Assembly (NCBI GenBank): GCA_023415715.1
Contig: JAEZJP010000157.1
Location: 1-8,431 of the forward strand
DNA from: Bacillota bacterium
GTDB lineage: Bacteria; Bacillota; Clostridia; Christensenellales; Aristaeellaceae
Direction of reading: 5' to 3'
DNA: 8,431 nt
Shown: positions 1-5,951 of the stretch, in pieces
How positions within the stretch are numbered: position 1 is the first letter of the stretch
How the letters are laid out: each line of letters begins with the position of its first letter
The notes under the pieces: model-generated
Told to the model about the DNA's origin: nothing
Seen by the model: only the letters and a program-made list of their open reading frames with translations
Databases searched by the model: none
Translations under genes and position numbers: made by a program

Positions 1-1552
1 TCTGTGAGATGACGAGGATGTCCCCGTCCTGGAAGGTTTCGAACGCTTCCTTTTCGCTATGGCATACGCACAGCTTTCCGCAGGCGGCCCGGCTGGTGGC
101 GCCACGGCCCGTGACCAGGATATGGCCTACCACCTGCACTTTCATCAGGTTGGTGGTACCGGAGATTCCCAGCGGCACTCCTGCCGTGATCACCACCAGT
201 TCCCCGGCGTGCAAAAGCCCTGCCTTTTCCCCCACCTCCACCGCGTGCTCAATGAGCTCATCCGTGATGCTTTCCTCACCGATCAAAAGCGGTGCCACAC
301 CCCAGGAGAGGTTCAGCTGCCTGAACACGGACGGTGATGTGGTGCAGCCCAGGATGGGGCAGTTGGGCCGGTATTTGGAAATCATTCGGGCGGTGCGGCC
401 GGATTTTGTAACGGTGATGATGGCGGAAGCACCAAGATCGTGGGCGGAGGTGCAGGTAGCGTGAGAGATGGCGTTGGTTATGTCCGGGTTTTCGTTCACC
501 GGCCGTTCCTTGAACCGCTTGATATAGTTGATGTCGGCCTCAGCTCTCATAGCGATGCGTGCCATGGTCTTTACCGCTTCCACAGGATAAAGGCCTGCGG
601 CAGTTTCCCCCGAAAGCATGATGGCGCTGGTACCGTCATAGATGGCGTTTGCCACGTCGGTGGCCTCAGCCCTGGTGGGACGCGGGTTCTTGATCATGGA
701 TTCAAGCATCTGCGTGGCGGTGATCACCTGCTTGCCGGCGGAATACACCTTGCGGATGATCATCTTTTGCAGCACGGGCACTTCCTCCAGGGGAATCTCC
801 ACCCCCATATCGCCCCTTGCCACCATGATGCCGTCCGATACGGCAATGATCTCATCAATATTCTGTACGCCCTGCATGTTTTCGATCTTGGCGATGATGT
901 TCATGGTGGAGCAGCCTTCACGGCTGAAGATCTCCCGGATAGACAGTATATCCTGTGCGCAGCGGGTAAAGGAGGCAGCCACAAAATCAAAACCATGGTC
1001 TATGCCAAAGAGGATATCCTCCCTGTCTTTCTGGCTCAGGAAGGGCATTGAAAGGGATATGTTGGGCACGTTCACGCCTTTTTTGTTGGAGATGACGCCG
1101 CCGTTTATCACGCGGCAGCGAATGTCTCCGTTGGATATGCCAAGCACTGTCAGTTCCACCAGCCCGTCGTCAATGAGTATAGTGGTCCCTACGGAAATAT
1201 CTTTGGGCAGCTCTTTGTAGGTGATGGACACATGCTGTTCATCCCCCGGCTCGTCCCTTGTGGTCAGGGTGAATTCCTGGCCTGTTTTGAGTGTCACCTT
1301 TCCCTGGGAAAAATCGCCCAGCCGTATCTCCGGTCCTTTTGTATCCAGCATGGTGGCGATGGGCAGGTTCAGCTCCTCCCTAAGAGATTTCAGCTGCTCA
1401 AAGCGCTTCAAATGATTTTCGTGGGTATCGTGGGAAAAGTTGAAACGGGCCACGTCCATGCCCGCCAGTATGATGTTGCGAAGAGTATCTCCCTCTACCG
1501 TGGCCGGTCCAAGAGTGCATACAATCTTCGTCTTTCTTTTCTTCAATGACAT
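1..1552 (-). CDS. pyk: Pyruvate kinase, 3'-truncated by window edge
   Basis: Pyruvate kinase transfers phosphate from phosphoenolpyruvate to ADP, the last step of glycolysis, in the cytoplasm. I translated the minus strand from the ATG at 1552 and found 517 codons without a stop. Visible family signatures are RFNFSH (R36, N38, S40), DTKGPEIRLG, AKIEN with catalytic K222 and metal ligand E224, ARGDMGVEIP with metal ligand D248, and the stretch TATQMLESMI...RPTRAEATDVANAI followed by MLSGETA. The barrel core of such enzymes ends near residue 475. The frame continues through a glycine/alanine-rich linker into EAFETFQDGDILVIS, which matches the start of the extra PEP-utiliser-like C-terminal domain of Bacillus/Clostridia pyruvate kinases (about 585 residues in total). 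About 65-70 residues are therefore probably missing. The start is supported by GGAGG seven bases upstream. It is divergent from the peptidase gene. The family call is essentially certain. Confidence 0.97.
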   Translation of the reverse strand, partial: MSLKKRKTKIVCTLGPATVEGDTLRNIILAGMDVARFNFSHDTHENHLKRFEQLKSLREELNLPIATMLDTKGPEIRLGDFSQGKVTLKTGQEFTLTTRDEPGDEQHVSITYKELPKDISVGTTILIDDGLVELTVLGISNGDIRCRVINGGVISNKKGVNVPNISLSMPFLSQKDREDILFGIDHGFDFVAASFTRCAQDILSIREIFSREGCSTMNIIAKIENMQGVQNIDEIIAVSDGIMVARGDMGVEIPLEEVPVLQKMIIRKVYSAGKQVITATQMLESMIKNPRPTRAEATDVANAIYDGTSAIMLSGETAAGLYPVEAVKTMARIAMRAEADINYIKRFKERPVNENPDITNAISHATCTSAHDLGASAIITVTKSGRTARMISKYRPNCPILGCTTSPSVFRQLNLSWGVAPLLIGEESITDELIEHAVEVGEKAGLLHAGELVVITAGVPLGISGTTNLMKVQVVGHILVTGRGATSRAACGKLCVCHSEKEAFETFQDGDILVISQ

Positions 1553-1568
1553 ACGTGATCCTCCGTCC

Positions 1569-1591
1569 GGCTGCCCGCTTTGCGCCCAGCC
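1569..1591 (-). promoter_or_regulatory. 5'-terminal hairpin in pyk leader
   Basis: On the minus strand GGCTG and CGC pair with GCG and CAGCC, separated by a symmetric GG/GG internal loop and closed by an AAA loop. The predicted transcription start from the pyk promoter is near 1592, so this hairpin would be the very 5' end of the mRNA, a few bases before the GGAGG ribosome site. In other bacteria such terminal stems protect transcripts from 5'-end-dependent decay. That role here is inference. Confidence 0.4.
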
Positions 1592-1598
1592 TACGCTT

Positions 1599-1627
1599 AT
1601 TGTACCATATTTGCAATACCTTGAAAA
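1599..1627 (-). promoter_or_regulatory. pyk promoter (sigma-A-like, extended -10)
   Basis: On the minus strand a -35 box TTTTCA (1627-1622) is followed after 17 bp by TACAAT (1604-1599), with TGG directly before the -10, that is, an extended -10. The predicted start is the A at about 1592, giving a leader of roughly 40 nt before the ATG at 1552. Confidence 0.65.
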
Positions 1628-1672
1628 CTTCACGTTAGGCTATCTTTTGCCCTTTGAAGACAGGTATTGTAA
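1611..1672. repeat. Inverted pair of 11-mers in divergent promoter region
   Basis: TTGCAATACCT at 1611-1621 and AGGTATTGTAA at 1662-1672 are inverted copies matching at 10 of 11 positions, with centres 51 bp apart (about five helical turns). The first lies in the spacer of the pyk promoter, abutting its -35 box. The second lies about 20 bp upstream of the peptidase -35 box. The placement suggests a possible operator pair, but no regulator is identified and chance is not excluded. Confidence 0.3.
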
Positions 1673-1691
1673 GTATATGGTTTCTTCCCCG

Positions 1692-1720
1692 TTGACGGCT
1701 TGTTTTTGTTGTGCTACCAT
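1692..1720 (+). promoter_or_regulatory. Promoter of peptidase-GNAT operon
   Basis: TTGACG at 1692-1697 and TACCAT at 1715-1720 are separated by 17 bp, with TGC immediately before the -10 (extended -10). Transcription would begin near 1727, leaving a leader of about 57 nt before the ATG at 1784. Confidence 0.6.
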
Positions 1721-1783
1721 AGTCTGACATCAAAGGTAACTCCGGCTCCTGACCGATTCCCCCGGGAAAGGAGGGCCTCCCTC

Positions 1784-3874
1784 ATGGACAAAAAGCGCCG
1801 TGCCTTACTGCCCCTGGAATCGCAATGGCAGCATTTTTCGAGATGCCTTGACATAGGCTATGCTTACCGGTTGGCCAGGCAGATGGAGGAATTCCGTACC
1901 AATCCCGTGCTGGGCTACCGCACTGCCGGTTCAAAGGCCGAAGCGGAAACGGGGGATATGCTCTTTGAGGAGATGGCCAATATTGGCCTTCACCCAAAGA
2001 AGGAAAGGTTTCCGGTGGATGGCTGGGAGTTTTCCCGCGCCCGTCTTTTCTACCGGGATAAGCAAAACCTGGAGCAGGCCTGCGAGCTGGGCGGCTATCA
2101 GACAGAACTGCATACGGGCGGCAGAAAGCGGTTTATCCTGATAAACGCCGGGCAGGGCACGGTCCGGGATCTGGAGAAGCTGGATGTACGCGGCAAGCTG
2201 GTTTTGATCACCATCAATCAGCGGGATGAATGGTGGATCAACTATCCCGCCTATCAGGCCCGCCTTCATGGAGCGGTGGCTGTGCTGGCTGTGCAGCGGA
2301 GCGGTTATGGCGAGGAAAGCTTAAAGACGCTCAATGCCCAGGATATCTGCGGACCCAAGGATGCCCCCGCGCTGTCCATATCCCAAAGGGATGCGAAAAA
2401 CCTCACGGCCGCGCTGGACCTGTCCTTTGGGGAAAGTGCCCAGGTGGAGCTGGACGCTGAATCCACGGTGGTGGAAAACACGTTTTCCCACAACATCGTG
2501 GGCCAGATCACAGGCGAAGAAGCGGATTCCCTGGTTATCCTTTCTGCCCATTACGACTCCTATTTTTCCGGCTTTCAGGACGATAATACCGCCGTTTCGC
2601 TGATGCTGGGGCTGGCCCGCACGGTCATCACCAGCGGGTACAAGCCGCGCAAGACGCTGGTGTTCTGTGCCATGGCTGCCGAAGAATGGGGAAAAGTCAA
2701 TACAAGGTATGACTGGTCCGTAGGGGCGTATAATCAGGTGTTCCACCTTCATCCGGAATGGGTAGGCCGCGCTGTGGTGAACATCAACCTGGAGCTTCCC
2801 GCCCATGCCCATGGGAACAAGCATTTCATCCGTAGTGCCTATGAAATGAAGGGCTTTTTGAAACGGCAGATGAAAGCGCTGCCTCAAAAGGTACGGGCCG
2901 TATATCCCAAGGGCTCCGGTGTGGTTTGCCCCACCCAAACCTGGTCGGATGACTTTTCCATGGCCATTGCGGGCATCCCCGCTCTTGTCAACGAATTCGG
3001 CGGCGGCACCTTTATGGAAACCAGGTATCATTCCCAGTTTGACAACGACGATGCCTACGATGAAACGGTATACCATTACCACCATGTGCTCTACGGGCGG
3101 CTGATGCTGGCTTTTGACCAATTATGCCTGCCGCCCCTGGATTACACCGTGCGCCTTTTTGCCATATCGGAAACGCTTACCTGCCAGCGGCTGCATCCCA
3201 GAATGGAGGGGGCTTTCCGCGGCGCGCTCATGAAGGTTACGGAAAAGGCGGGGGAACTGTATGAACTGACGGAGGAAATCAACCGCCAGTATGCCCTCAA
3301 GCAGGCGGAAGGGAGCTTAGAGGCCAAGGAGCTGTACGCGGCCTGCAAGGAAGCCCGGCTCCAGCTTCTTACCATTTTCCGCTATTTGGAGGATCATTTC
3401 GTACGCCTTACCTGGCACGATGTATCTATCCTGCCCCATGAGCATGACCAGCACAGCGCTGAATTGCTGCACAAGGCTGTTTGGCAGCTTCATGCCGGGG
3501 ATGTGAAGGGCGCGGCCCAAAGCCTTGGCCGGATCGACAACAATTGTTATGCCGCCGATTTTGACAGGGATGTGTACGATTACTTCACCGGCTATGTGAT
3601 GAATCAGACCAAGGAGCGGTTGTTGTGGGGCTCCGGGCGGGTTCAGGGGCATATTGACTTGTATGACATGATCCATAGCCTCAGGGAAAAAAGCAAAACA
3701 AAAAAGCCGGACCTCGGCTTGGAGATCCGGGAACTTACGCGGCTGGAACAGGAAGCGCTGTCCCGGCTGGACAAAACGGTGAGGGAAGAGACTGCCGCGC
3801 TTTACGAACTGGAACCGCTTATCAAAAAAGCGCTCCGAAGGATGCGGCCTCTTGCGACCCCACAGGAGGATTAA
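1784..3874 (+). CDS. M28-family zinc peptidase with PA domain and helical C-terminus
   Basis: A 696-residue probable aminopeptidase or carboxypeptidase of the M28 (Iap/GCPII-like) clan. No signal peptide or membrane segment is visible, so it is presumably cytoplasmic. The ATG at 1784 follows AAAGGAGG at 1767-1774. An upstream in-frame ATG at 1700 lies inside the promoter and is unlikely. Order: N-terminal peptidase strands (about 1-90), a PA-like insert (about 100-230, with VRGKLVLIT and HGAVAVLAV), then the catalytic core (about 240-440). Di-zinc residues: H256 in SAHYDS, D267 in QDDNTA, catalytic E300 and ligand E301 in AAEEW, H416 in RYHSQFDN. The fifth ligand position, usually Asp, is Glu337 in NINLEL. 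Residues about 445-696 are helical and charged, with a Lys-rich stretch near 635 and a likely coiled coil at the end. A dimerisation role is inferred by analogy to GCPII. The substrate is unknown. The GNAT gene follows after 12 bp. Confidence 0.9.
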   Translation: MDKKRRALLPLESQWQHFSRCLDIGYAYRLARQMEEFRTNPVLGYRTAGSKAEAETGDMLFEEMANIGLHPKKERFPVDGWEFSRARLFYRDKQNLEQACELGGYQTELHTGGRKRFILINAGQGTVRDLEKLDVRGKLVLITINQRDEWWINYPAYQARLHGAVAVLAVQRSGYGEESLKTLNAQDICGPKDAPALSISQRDAKNLTAALDLSFGESAQVELDAESTVVENTFSHNIVGQITGEEADSLVILSAHYDSYFSGFQDDNTAVSLMLGLARTVITSGYKPRKTLVFCAMAAEEWGKVNTRYDWSVGAYNQVFHLHPEWVGRAVVNINLELPAHAHGNKHFIRSAYEMKGFLKRQMKALPQKVRAVYPKGSGVVCPTQTWSDDFSMAIAGIPALVNEFGGGTFMETRYHSQFDNDDAYDETVYHYHHVLYGRLMLAFDQLCLPPLDYTVRLFAISETLTCQRLHPRMEGAFRGALMKVTEKAGELYELTEEINRQYALKQAEGSLEAKELYAACKEARLQLLTIFRYLEDHFVRLTWHDVSILPHEHDQHSAELLHKAVWQLHAGDVKGAAQSLGRIDNNCYAADFDRDVYDYFTGYVMNQTKERLLWGSGRVQGHIDLYDMIHSLREKSKTKKPDLGLEIRELTRLEQEALSRLDKTVREETAALYELEPLIKKALRRMRPLATPQED

Positions 3875-3886
3875 TCAGGTGGTGCG

Positions 3887-4594
3887 ATGATGCAAATCGA
3901 TACGCTGTATCACTTATCTAGGGCGGACGCCCCTAAGGTGGTCCGCATATTGCTGGAAAGCTTTAGGGATGATCCGCTCTACAGAAAACTGATTCCGGAG
4001 GAAAACTTAAGGGACAAGGCTTTGCCCGAGGTCTTTGCCTGTGACGCCGACGAGCTTTTGGAAAATGACGATGCTTTTGCCGATGGTCCCGATGTAAACG
4101 GGCTGATCATTGTGGATGACGATTCCCAGCCTTATAACCATTTGAAGTTCTTTTCCGTGGAAACATTTTATGCATGGAAAACCAATGTATCTTTGATCAA
4201 GGATGATATCTCCCTGAAAACGCTGTGGCACTTTTTACAGGCCAGGCAGTTTTTGAATGCCGATTGGACAGAGGAACTTCCGGCTAAGCAATACATACAC
4301 ATCATCTACTTTGCCGTTCGCCCCGAGGCCCGCGGCACAGGCATGGCCCATAAGGTGATCGAGCCCGTGCTCAGGTATGCCGATCAGAAGGGATTGCTTG
4401 TCTCGCTGGAAACACACAACGAAAAGAACCTGCCCATGTACCAGCATTACGGTTTTGAACTGCATGCAACCCTGGAAACGCCGTTTGACCTTTTGCAGTA
4501 TTGCATGGTCCGGCAACCAAGGGCTCTGCCCCTGGACCCCGCAAAAGGTTCCGCAGCCCCGCCCCCGCCGGTGACGGAAAAGGGCGGGGCGTAG
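3887..4594 (+). CDS. GNAT-family N-acetyltransferase with repeat-encoded C-terminal tail
   Basis: A 235-residue probable acetyl-CoA-dependent N-acetyltransferase with unknown acceptor. The acetyl-CoA motif is clear: IYFAVRPEARGTGMA with the loop R149-G-T-G-M-A154, followed by a helix (VIEPVLRYADQKG) and the typical end LETHNEKNLPMYQHYGFEL. The N-terminal 130 residues are less typical and acidic. Two adjacent ATGs (3887 and 3890) are possible. AGGTGG at 3877-3882 gives better spacing to the second. The start lies 12 bp after the peptidase stop, and no promoter is seen between them, so the two genes are probably co-transcribed. From about residue 211 the protein is a low-complexity tail rich in Pro, Ala and Gly, encoded by a GC-rich hairpin repeat that recurs at 7067-7097. 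The tail is probably not part of the fold. Confidence 0.88.
   Translation: MMQIDTLYHLSRADAPKVVRILLESFRDDPLYRKLIPEENLRDKALPEVFACDADELLENDDAFADGPDVNGLIIVDDDSQPYNHLKFFSVETFYAWKTNVSLIKDDISLKTLWHFLQARQFLNADWTEELPAKQYIHIIYFAVRPEARGTGMAHKVIEPVLRYADQKGLLVSLETHNEKNLPMYQHYGFELHATLETPFDLLQYCMVRQPRALPLDPAKGSAAPPPPVTEKGGA
4517..4547 (-). repeat. GC-rich hairpin repeat, copy inside GNAT 3' end
   Basis: Read on the minus strand, this 31-base stretch matches 7067-7097 on the plus strand at 27 of 31 positions. It shares the core GGGTCCAGGGGC followed by a three-base loop and the pairing arm. The stem is preserved here, with one G-U pair (CCAGGGGC against GCCCTTGG). It is in frame as codons for about residues 211-221 of the GNAT gene. 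Confidence 0.75.
4556..4590. repeat. 9-bp perfect GC hairpin at the GNAT stop codon
   Basis: GCCCCGCCC at 4556-4564 is exactly complementary to GGGCGGGGC at 4582-4590, with a 17-base loop. The stem ends directly before the GNAT stop codon at 4592-4594. It lies immediately beside the shared repeat and may belong to the same inserted element. No T-tract follows, so it is unlikely to be an intrinsic terminator itself. Confidence 0.6.
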
Positions 4595-4730
4595 GAAGCT
4601 GGCGAAACAAGCGATGCAAGCGGCAGCGCAGCAGCGCGCCGATTGAGCCAGCCGGAATATAACCCCTTGAGAATCCCCATTTCTGAATTAAAATCATATG
4701 CAACTCTGGTCAGCAAATTCAGATATGCTT
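4595..4730. other. Intergenic region with weak inverted repeats
   Basis: This gap between the GNAT stop and the terminator holds no convincing gene. GCTGGC at 4598-4603 pairs with GCCAGC at 4647-4652 around a GC-rich centre. TCTGAATT at 4682-4689 pairs with AATTCAGA at 4716-4723 across 26 bases. Minus-strand open frames here run on into the repeat and show no domain, so I treat them as non-coding. The first half may be a continuation of the repeat element in the GNAT 3' end. Confidence 0.35.
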
Positions 4731-4770
4731 ATGCCCGGCGACATAACGATGCCGCTGGGCATGGTTTTTT
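4731..4770 (+). terminator. Intrinsic terminator of peptidase-GNAT operon
   Basis: ATGCCCGGCG at 4731-4740 pairs with CGCTGGGCAT at 4753-4762 (10 bp with one G-U), followed by GG and six T at 4765-4770, with more T just beyond. This is a good Rho-independent terminator for the upstream unit. Confidence 0.85.
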
Positions 4771-4781
4771 ATTTTCTACCA

Positions 4782-4790
4782 TGATATACT
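4782..4790 (+). promoter_or_regulatory. Extended -10 promoter of metallophosphoesterase gene
   Basis: TGATATACT provides a TGn-extended -10 (TATACT at 4785-4790). The 17-bp-spaced -35 position (4762-4767) reads TGGTTT and is poor, so the extended -10 would carry the promoter. The putative -35 falls within the terminator's T-tract region, so terminator and promoter abut. Confidence 0.5.
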
Positions 4791-4825
4791 GGAAACGACA
4801 ACCATTCATATAAAAGAGGTGGATC

Positions 4826-5806
4826 GTGAAATACGCCATCATTTCGGATATTCATGGTAATTTGCCCGCCTTGTCTGCGGTGCTGAAGGATGCAAAGGAA
4901 GCGGGTGTTGACGGATATTTGTTCCTGGGGGACTACTATATGTGCTCCCCCTATCCCAATGAGATTATCGAAGCCATAAGGAATCTCCCAAGCGCGCATG
5001 TGATCAGGGGCAATGAAGAGGATTACCTGAAGAGGCTTGATGGGCAGGATCAGCGGACATGGACGGACGGGCAGTTTAAGGGGCTGTATTGGTGCTATCA
5101 GACCATTTCCCGGGAAAACCATGAATATCTGGCCGCGCTGCCAGGCTTGATGCGCATATCAGGCGAAAATGCTTACATCTTCGCAGCGCATTCGTCCGGC
5201 ACATTTTTGGGCGATGTGGAATTCAGGGATTTTTCCAGCAGCAAAATTTCAGAAAGATACGAAAATAAGCCGGTTCCCCGGCAGATGCTTCTTCAGGATA
5301 TACGGACCTACCTTAATAAAGATGCGGCATTTTATGAAAAGCTGAAAACATTGTCTGACGGGATATATGTCTTTGGCCATACGCATGTGCAGTGGCATGC
5401 CAGATTTTCAGGCAAGCTTTTCATCAATCCTGGCTCCTGCGGCCTGCCTTTGGATGGCGATAATGCGGCTGCCTATACCATTCTGGATGAGGCGAAAGAC
5501 TTAAGTGTGCTGGAGCGCCGCGTTCCATACGATGTGGAGGTATTCGGTAGCGATATCAAAAATTCACCCTTATACTGCGAAGCAGCAGTATGGTGTGACC
5601 TGGTGGCACGCGAAAGACTGACGGCTTTTGAGCATGTGGAGTTCTTCTTGCGCTTTGTGGAAGCTTATGCGAAGGAAACGGGGGATCACAACCGCCCGTA
5701 TTCTGTGGAAGCCTGGTCGGGGGCGTATGAAGCCTTCTGCGGCCGCCTTAAGAACCAGCCTGCGTACCTCGTTACGGATTTAAAGGATGCGTATATCATG
5801 CGTTGA
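4826..5806 (+). CDS. YfcE/Metallophos_2-like metallophosphoesterase with C-terminal extension
   Basis: A 326-residue cytoplasmic calcineurin-fold phosphoesterase, probably a phosphodiesterase or phosphatase using two divalent metals. The substrate is unknown. The start is GTG at 4826, supported by GAGGTGG at 4816-4822. No in-frame ATG offers a better site. Motifs in order: SDIHGN (D8, H10), FLGDYY (D36), RGNEED (N63), FAAHSSG (H122), FGHTHVQW (H185, H187) and FINPGSCG. The third motif is GNE rather than GNH, which fits the YfcE/MJ0936-type group where the histidine is also absent. The canonical domain ends near residue 225. The remaining ~100 residues (VPYDVEVF onward, with an aromatic-rich helical section) are an extension I do not recognise. 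It is probably monocistronic: a terminator and promoter precede it, and a new promoter follows. No clear T-tract terminator was found downstream. Confidence 0.9.
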   Translation: MKYAIISDIHGNLPALSAVLKDAKEAGVDGYLFLGDYYMCSPYPNEIIEAIRNLPSAHVIRGNEEDYLKRLDGQDQRTWTDGQFKGLYWCYQTISRENHEYLAALPGLMRISGENAYIFAAHSSGTFLGDVEFRDFSSSKISERYENKPVPRQMLLQDIRTYLNKDAAFYEKLKTLSDGIYVFGHTHVQWHARFSGKLFINPGSCGLPLDGDNAAAYTILDEAKDLSVLERRVPYDVEVFGSDIKNSPLYCEAAVWCDLVARERLTAFEHVEFFLRFVEAYAKETGDHNRPYSVEAWSGAYEAFCGRLKNQPAYLVTDLKDAYIMR

Positions 5807-5854
5807 CCCTGAGGGGACGGGAATATCTTACACCTCATCAGCCGTGCAAGCGGC

Positions 5855-5883
5855 TTGACGGCCAGGCGTTTATTTGTTATAGT
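5855..5883 (+). promoter_or_regulatory. Strong promoter of the GNAT-Rnk gene
   Basis: TTGACG at 5855-5860, a 17-bp spacer and TATAGT at 5878-5883, with TGT directly before the -10 (extended). This is the best promoter in the window. Initiation is expected near 5890, about 60 nt before the ATG at 5952. Confidence 0.75.
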
Positions 5884-5898
5884 AGATGAAAAGAACCG

Positions 5899-5915
5899 TC
5901 ATAGGTGACCTATGA
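5899..5915. promoter_or_regulatory. Perfect 17-bp dyad, candidate operator
   Basis: TCATAGGTGACCTATGA is a perfect inverted repeat with 8-bp arms around a single central G. It lies roughly 10-25 bp downstream of the predicted start of the GNAT-Rnk transcript, where a bound dimeric repressor would block elongation. No T-tract follows, and the one-base centre makes an RNA hairpin unlikely. The regulator is unknown. Confidence 0.5.
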
Positions 5916-5951
5916 AAGGCTTTTATTTCTTACGACAGGGTGTAGTAAAAA

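Noticed and set aside
440..1220. Plus-strand open frames of 192-203 codons across the first 1.2 kb
   Set aside because: They overlap pyruvate kinase, which is read unambiguously on the minus strand with all catalytic motifs. The plus-strand translations show no domain and have no ribosome sites.
2321..3121. 266-codon minus-strand open frame inside the peptidase gene
   Set aside because: It lies antisense to the catalytic core of the M28 enzyme, has no recognisable motif, and the plus-strand gene has a full motif set, promoter and Shine-Dalgarno.
4371..4716. Minus-strand open frames of 89-110 codons over the GNAT 3' end and following gap
   Set aside because: They read through the GC-rich repeat and antisense GNAT codons, with no domain and no good ribosome site. 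Long frames are expected by chance in GC-rich repeats.
5844..5859. Short hairpin AGCCG/CGGCT as terminator of the phosphoesterase gene
   Set aside because: It is only about 5 bp, has no T-tract, and overlaps the -35 box of the next promoter.
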